Made by a program: the position numbers and the translations under genes. From Spirosomataceae bacterium (GTDB lineage Bacteria > Bacteroidota > Bacteroidia > Cytophagales > Spirosomataceae): a stretch of DNA of 16,869 nucleotides. Positions 14,837 to 16,869 of this stretch are shown here, piece after piece. Each line of letters opens with the position of its first letter. The first letter of the stretch is position 1. A model generated the notes under the pieces. The model was not told where the DNA came from and ran no database searches. It worked only from the letters and a program-made list of their open reading frames with translations. Location: NCBI GenBank assembly GCA_025455795.1, contig JALOLW010000039.1, positions 1 to 16,869 on the forward strand, read 5' to 3'.

Positions 14837-16261
14837 TTATTTGTCCCACCATACACGCGTGTACTGGTCATCTTTGCCTTGCTTGGCAATCACAGCGTCA
14901 TAGTTGGTTTTATTAAGCGTTACCTCGTGTGCCGGATACCCCATACGACGCGGAATAGCCGTTCCACCGTTGAGAGGCTTGGCCGCAGGAGTCAATTTGG
15001 GGAATCCAGTACGCCGCCATTCAGCCCAAGCTTCTGTACCTTGGTAAAACAGCACTATCCAACGCTGGGTACCGATTTGCTCAATGGCTTTGGCACTGTC
15101 AAACGTCACTTCTGGGCTTTTGATGTAGGCATCGTAGGCACTGGCCGAATAGACACCCCACTGTTCCATAGAAGCTTTGATGGCTGCTTCGTACAAGCTT
15201 TTGGCATTGCCAGCTATCCATCCCAACTGCACCGCTTCGGCTTGTGCCAGCAAGACTTGAGCGTAAGTAATGACATTGGCGGCTGAGTTTTGCTGACGCA
15301 TCGAAGTAGCGGCCAAAGACACATCTTGTGCTTTCCAAGTAGGAGGAAAAACGCCGTAAGGTACTCCACGATATGCTCCATTGATGTTTTTATCGGCCAT
15401 AGCTGACAAACGTGGGTCGTTGGTTTTAAGCAAATAGTCTATAAAAGTGCTACTAACCGCAAAATCTTTACGATTGGACGTGATGTAGTTGTTATAGAGC
15501 GGATGCTCGTAGTTGGCATCGCTAAGGTACTTAAAAGCAACGTTATCGGCGTTGGAAGTGATGATGCCGTCGGCAATAGCGGCAGCGAACTCCGCCTTGC
15601 CTTTGGCCGCATCTACTTTGGACAAGCGCAACGCAGCAATGGCTCGCAAAGAATTGGCGAATTTCTTCCATTTGGCTACGTTGCCTCCGAGCAAAATATC
15701 GCCTACAACGGTTTTACCTCCGTCAAACTGGGCTTGGGCCTCTTTCCATTCTTTGAACAAATCGTTATAAATGGCCTGCTGTGTATCAAAACTTGGGCTG
15801 AAGCCGTCGGCTCCTTTGAGGGCTTGCGAATAAGGCACATCGCCCCAACGGTCGGTGATAGTTTGATAAAAATACGCCTTTAAAATACGAGCTGTTGCGA
15901 TTTGGTTGGCATTTGAGCCGTTGGCTGCTGCAGTATTTTTGGTTTCGGCATCGGTGTTGAGCTTGACAATGTAGTTGAGGTTGTTGAGTGGTCCTGTGTA
16001 CATACCCGCATAGTCAAACTGCACGGTTTTGTAGCGTGACTCTTCAATGTAAGTAACATCTCCAAACTGCTGTACGTATAACGCAGGGTTTATATTGGTG
16101 ACAACCCCTCCTACGCTTCGCAAGGCACTCGTCAGAATACTGCCAGTGTTAGGATTGGCAGGGCTGTTGGGGCTAACGTTCATGTCCCCGAAGTCATCGC
16201 AGGCTGTTGCTACAAAAAGCAAACCCGCGCCTAATATTGATTTTAAAAATGTATTTTTCAT
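14837..16261 (-). CDS. susD: SusD/RagB-family outer-membrane nutrient-binding lipoprotein
   Basis: A protein of 474 residues. A lipoprotein signal ends LLFVATAC (Cys21) and is followed by the acidic DDFGDMNVSPNSP, typical of the SusD-like_2 group. That motif marks export to the outer membrane surface in Bacteroidota. Helical TPR-like segments follow (ATARILKAYFYQTITDRWGDVPYS), then NSLRAIAALRLSKVD and the C-terminal WIVLFYQGTEAWAEWRRTG stretch characteristic of this group. The protein caps the SusC channel and binds the ligand. It is downstream of susC with a 49-base gap, so the pair is cotranscribed. The substrate (glycan, peptide or other) cannot be told, as no hydrolase is visible in the window. 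Confidence 0.93.
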   Translation of the reverse strand: MKNTFLKSILGAGLLFVATACDDFGDMNVSPNSPANPNTGSILTSALRSVGGVVTNINPALYVQQFGDVTYIEESRYKTVQFDYAGMYTGPLNNLNYIVKLNTDAETKNTAAANGSNANQIATARILKAYFYQTITDRWGDVPYSQALKGADGFSPSFDTQQAIYNDLFKEWKEAQAQFDGGKTVVGDILLGGNVAKWKKFANSLRAIAALRLSKVDAAKGKAEFAAAIADGIITSNADNVAFKYLSDANYEHPLYNNYITSNRKDFAVSSTFIDYLLKTNDPRLSAMADKNINGAYRGVPYGVFPPTWKAQDVSLAATSMRQQNSAANVITYAQVLLAQAEAVQLGWIAGNAKSLYEAAIKASMEQWGVYSASAYDAYIKSPEVTFDSAKAIEQIGTQRWIVLFYQGTEAWAEWRRTGFPKLTPAAKPLNGGTAIPRRMGYPAHEVTLNKTNYDAVIAKQGKDDQYTRVWWDK

Positions 16262-16310
16262 TGTTTTGATGCTTTTGATAAAAAATCATTGATTAGAGTT
16301 GAGTTGGCTC

Positions 16311-16869
16311 TTACAGCCCTAAGCGTAGGTTGAGACCAAACGAGCGCACGGGAGGTAGCTGGCCACCTTCAGTCCAGTAGCTTTCGGCTTCTGATATGTC
16401 TATTCCACCACCTACTGCACTATAAATCAGCAATGGATTGCGCGCAATAAAAGAAATAGTGACCGACTTGATGGTTTTGCCAAGCATTGATTTAGGGAAA
16501 GTATAGCCCAATGATACCTCACGAAGTTTGACAAAAGTTTGGTCATACATCCAATGTTCGTGAAGGGCAAACAAGTTGTCTTCGTAGAGTGCTTGGGTTT
16601 CGGCACGGGTAGTATTGGGGGTTTTGCCGTCGGGGCCTACGCCTGCTATCAAAATACCCCCGCCATCAGCAGCAGGATTACGCTTAGGATTGCCCAGTTC
16701 GTTGACTCCCGCGGTCTCAGCAGCTAAGCCAGCGTACGCATTGAACATTTTAGTAACTGAGAAAAATTTACCACCAACGATAAAATCGGTGTTTACGCGC
16801 ATGTTCCAATTGCCGTAAGTAAAGTTATTCAAGAAACCACCCTTGAACTTAGGCAACACGGAGCCGAGC
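16311..16869 (-). CDS. susC: SusC/RagA-family TonB-dependent outer-membrane transporter, C-terminal part, cut by window edge
   Basis: The last 185 residues, open at the window edge. The visible part is a beta-barrel end: LGSVLPKFKGGFLNNFTYG, NWNMRVNTDFIVGGKFFS, YDQTFVKLREVSLGYTFPKSM, TISFIARNPLLIYS and the closing FGLNLRLGL strand. These phrases are diagnostic of SusC/RagA proteins, in which the LREVSLGYTFP strand and the RNPLLIYS strand are highly conserved. The protein imports bulky nutrients across the outer membrane with TonB energy and pairs with the SusD protein encoded next. The plug domain, TonB box and promoter lie outside the window. Confidence 0.94.
   Translation of the reverse strand, partial: LGSVLPKFKGGFLNNFTYGNWNMRVNTDFIVGGKFFSVTKMFNAYAGLAAETAGVNELGNPKRNPAADGGGILIAGVGPDGKTPNTTRAETQALYEDNLFALHEHWMYDQTFVKLREVSLGYTFPKSMLGKTIKSVTISFIARNPLLIYSAVGGGIDISEAESYWTEGGQLPPVRSFGLNLRLGL

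Overview
The window looks like chromosomal DNA of a Bacteroidota bacterium, most likely of the order Cytophagales. The evidence is a SusC/SusD pair, Bacteroidota-type promoter boxes (TAnnTTTG) ahead of several genes, many short Sec signal peptides ending in AQ or AQA, and housekeeping proteins (PruA, HisS, Pgk) of the type seen in this phylum. The order is an inference from overall gene style; no 16S gene is present. I see no tRNA, rRNA, CRISPR array, insertion sequence or phage gene.

Layout. 1-502 (-): 5' part of pruA (proline/glutamate catabolism), cut by the window edge. 604-1596 (+): an exported YdjC/ChbG-type deacetylase, lying tail-to-tail with a small ArsC/Spx-fold protein (1598-1933, -). 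1974-2639 (+): a ComB-like 2-phosphosulfolactate phosphatase that appears to lack its usual first dozen residues. 2728-4633 (+): an operon-like unit with three helically phased CTTTTACA repeats, a perfect TAnnTTTG box, two small exported proteins that share a C-terminal motif, and a two-TM protein with a periplasmic domain and a cytoplasmic OmpR-type winged helix. 4711-6069 (-): hisS, divergent from a 49-residue basic protein (6204-6353, +). 6365-6724 (-): a small two-TM protein. 6902-7669 (+): methyltransferase with a Cys4 zinc-ribbon-like N-terminus. 7694-8260 (+): Uma2-family nuclease-like protein. 8349-10841 (+): large exported PIG-L deacetylase. 10919-11701 (+): VWA-like lipoprotein. 11703-12257 (+): hexapeptide acyltransferase. 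12422-13609 (+): pgk. 13675-14253 (-): PAP2-family membrane protein. 14462-14737 (+): HMA-domain protein. 14837-16869 (-): susD and the 3' end of susC.

How the genes relate. Most of the window is ordinary core and accessory metabolism in short transcription units separated by hairpin terminators at convergent junctions (4632-4665, 13633-13671, 14785-14816). The SusC/SusD pair is the end of a nutrient-uptake locus whose remainder lies beyond 16869. The part that most deserves attention is 2728-4633. The encoded regulator has an output domain of the type known to bind head-to-tail repeats of about 11 bp, and exactly such repeats lie just upstream of the promoter of its own operon. Two secreted proteins are made in front of it. 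I infer an autoregulated, membrane-anchored one-component sensing system with periplasmic partner proteins. A perfect 15-bp palindrome just ahead of the second secreted gene's start codon may set the dosage of the components.

No gap longer than about 210 bp lacks a gene. The longer gaps (2640-2837, 6725-6901, 12258-12421, 14254-14461) hold the promoters and inverted repeats listed below.
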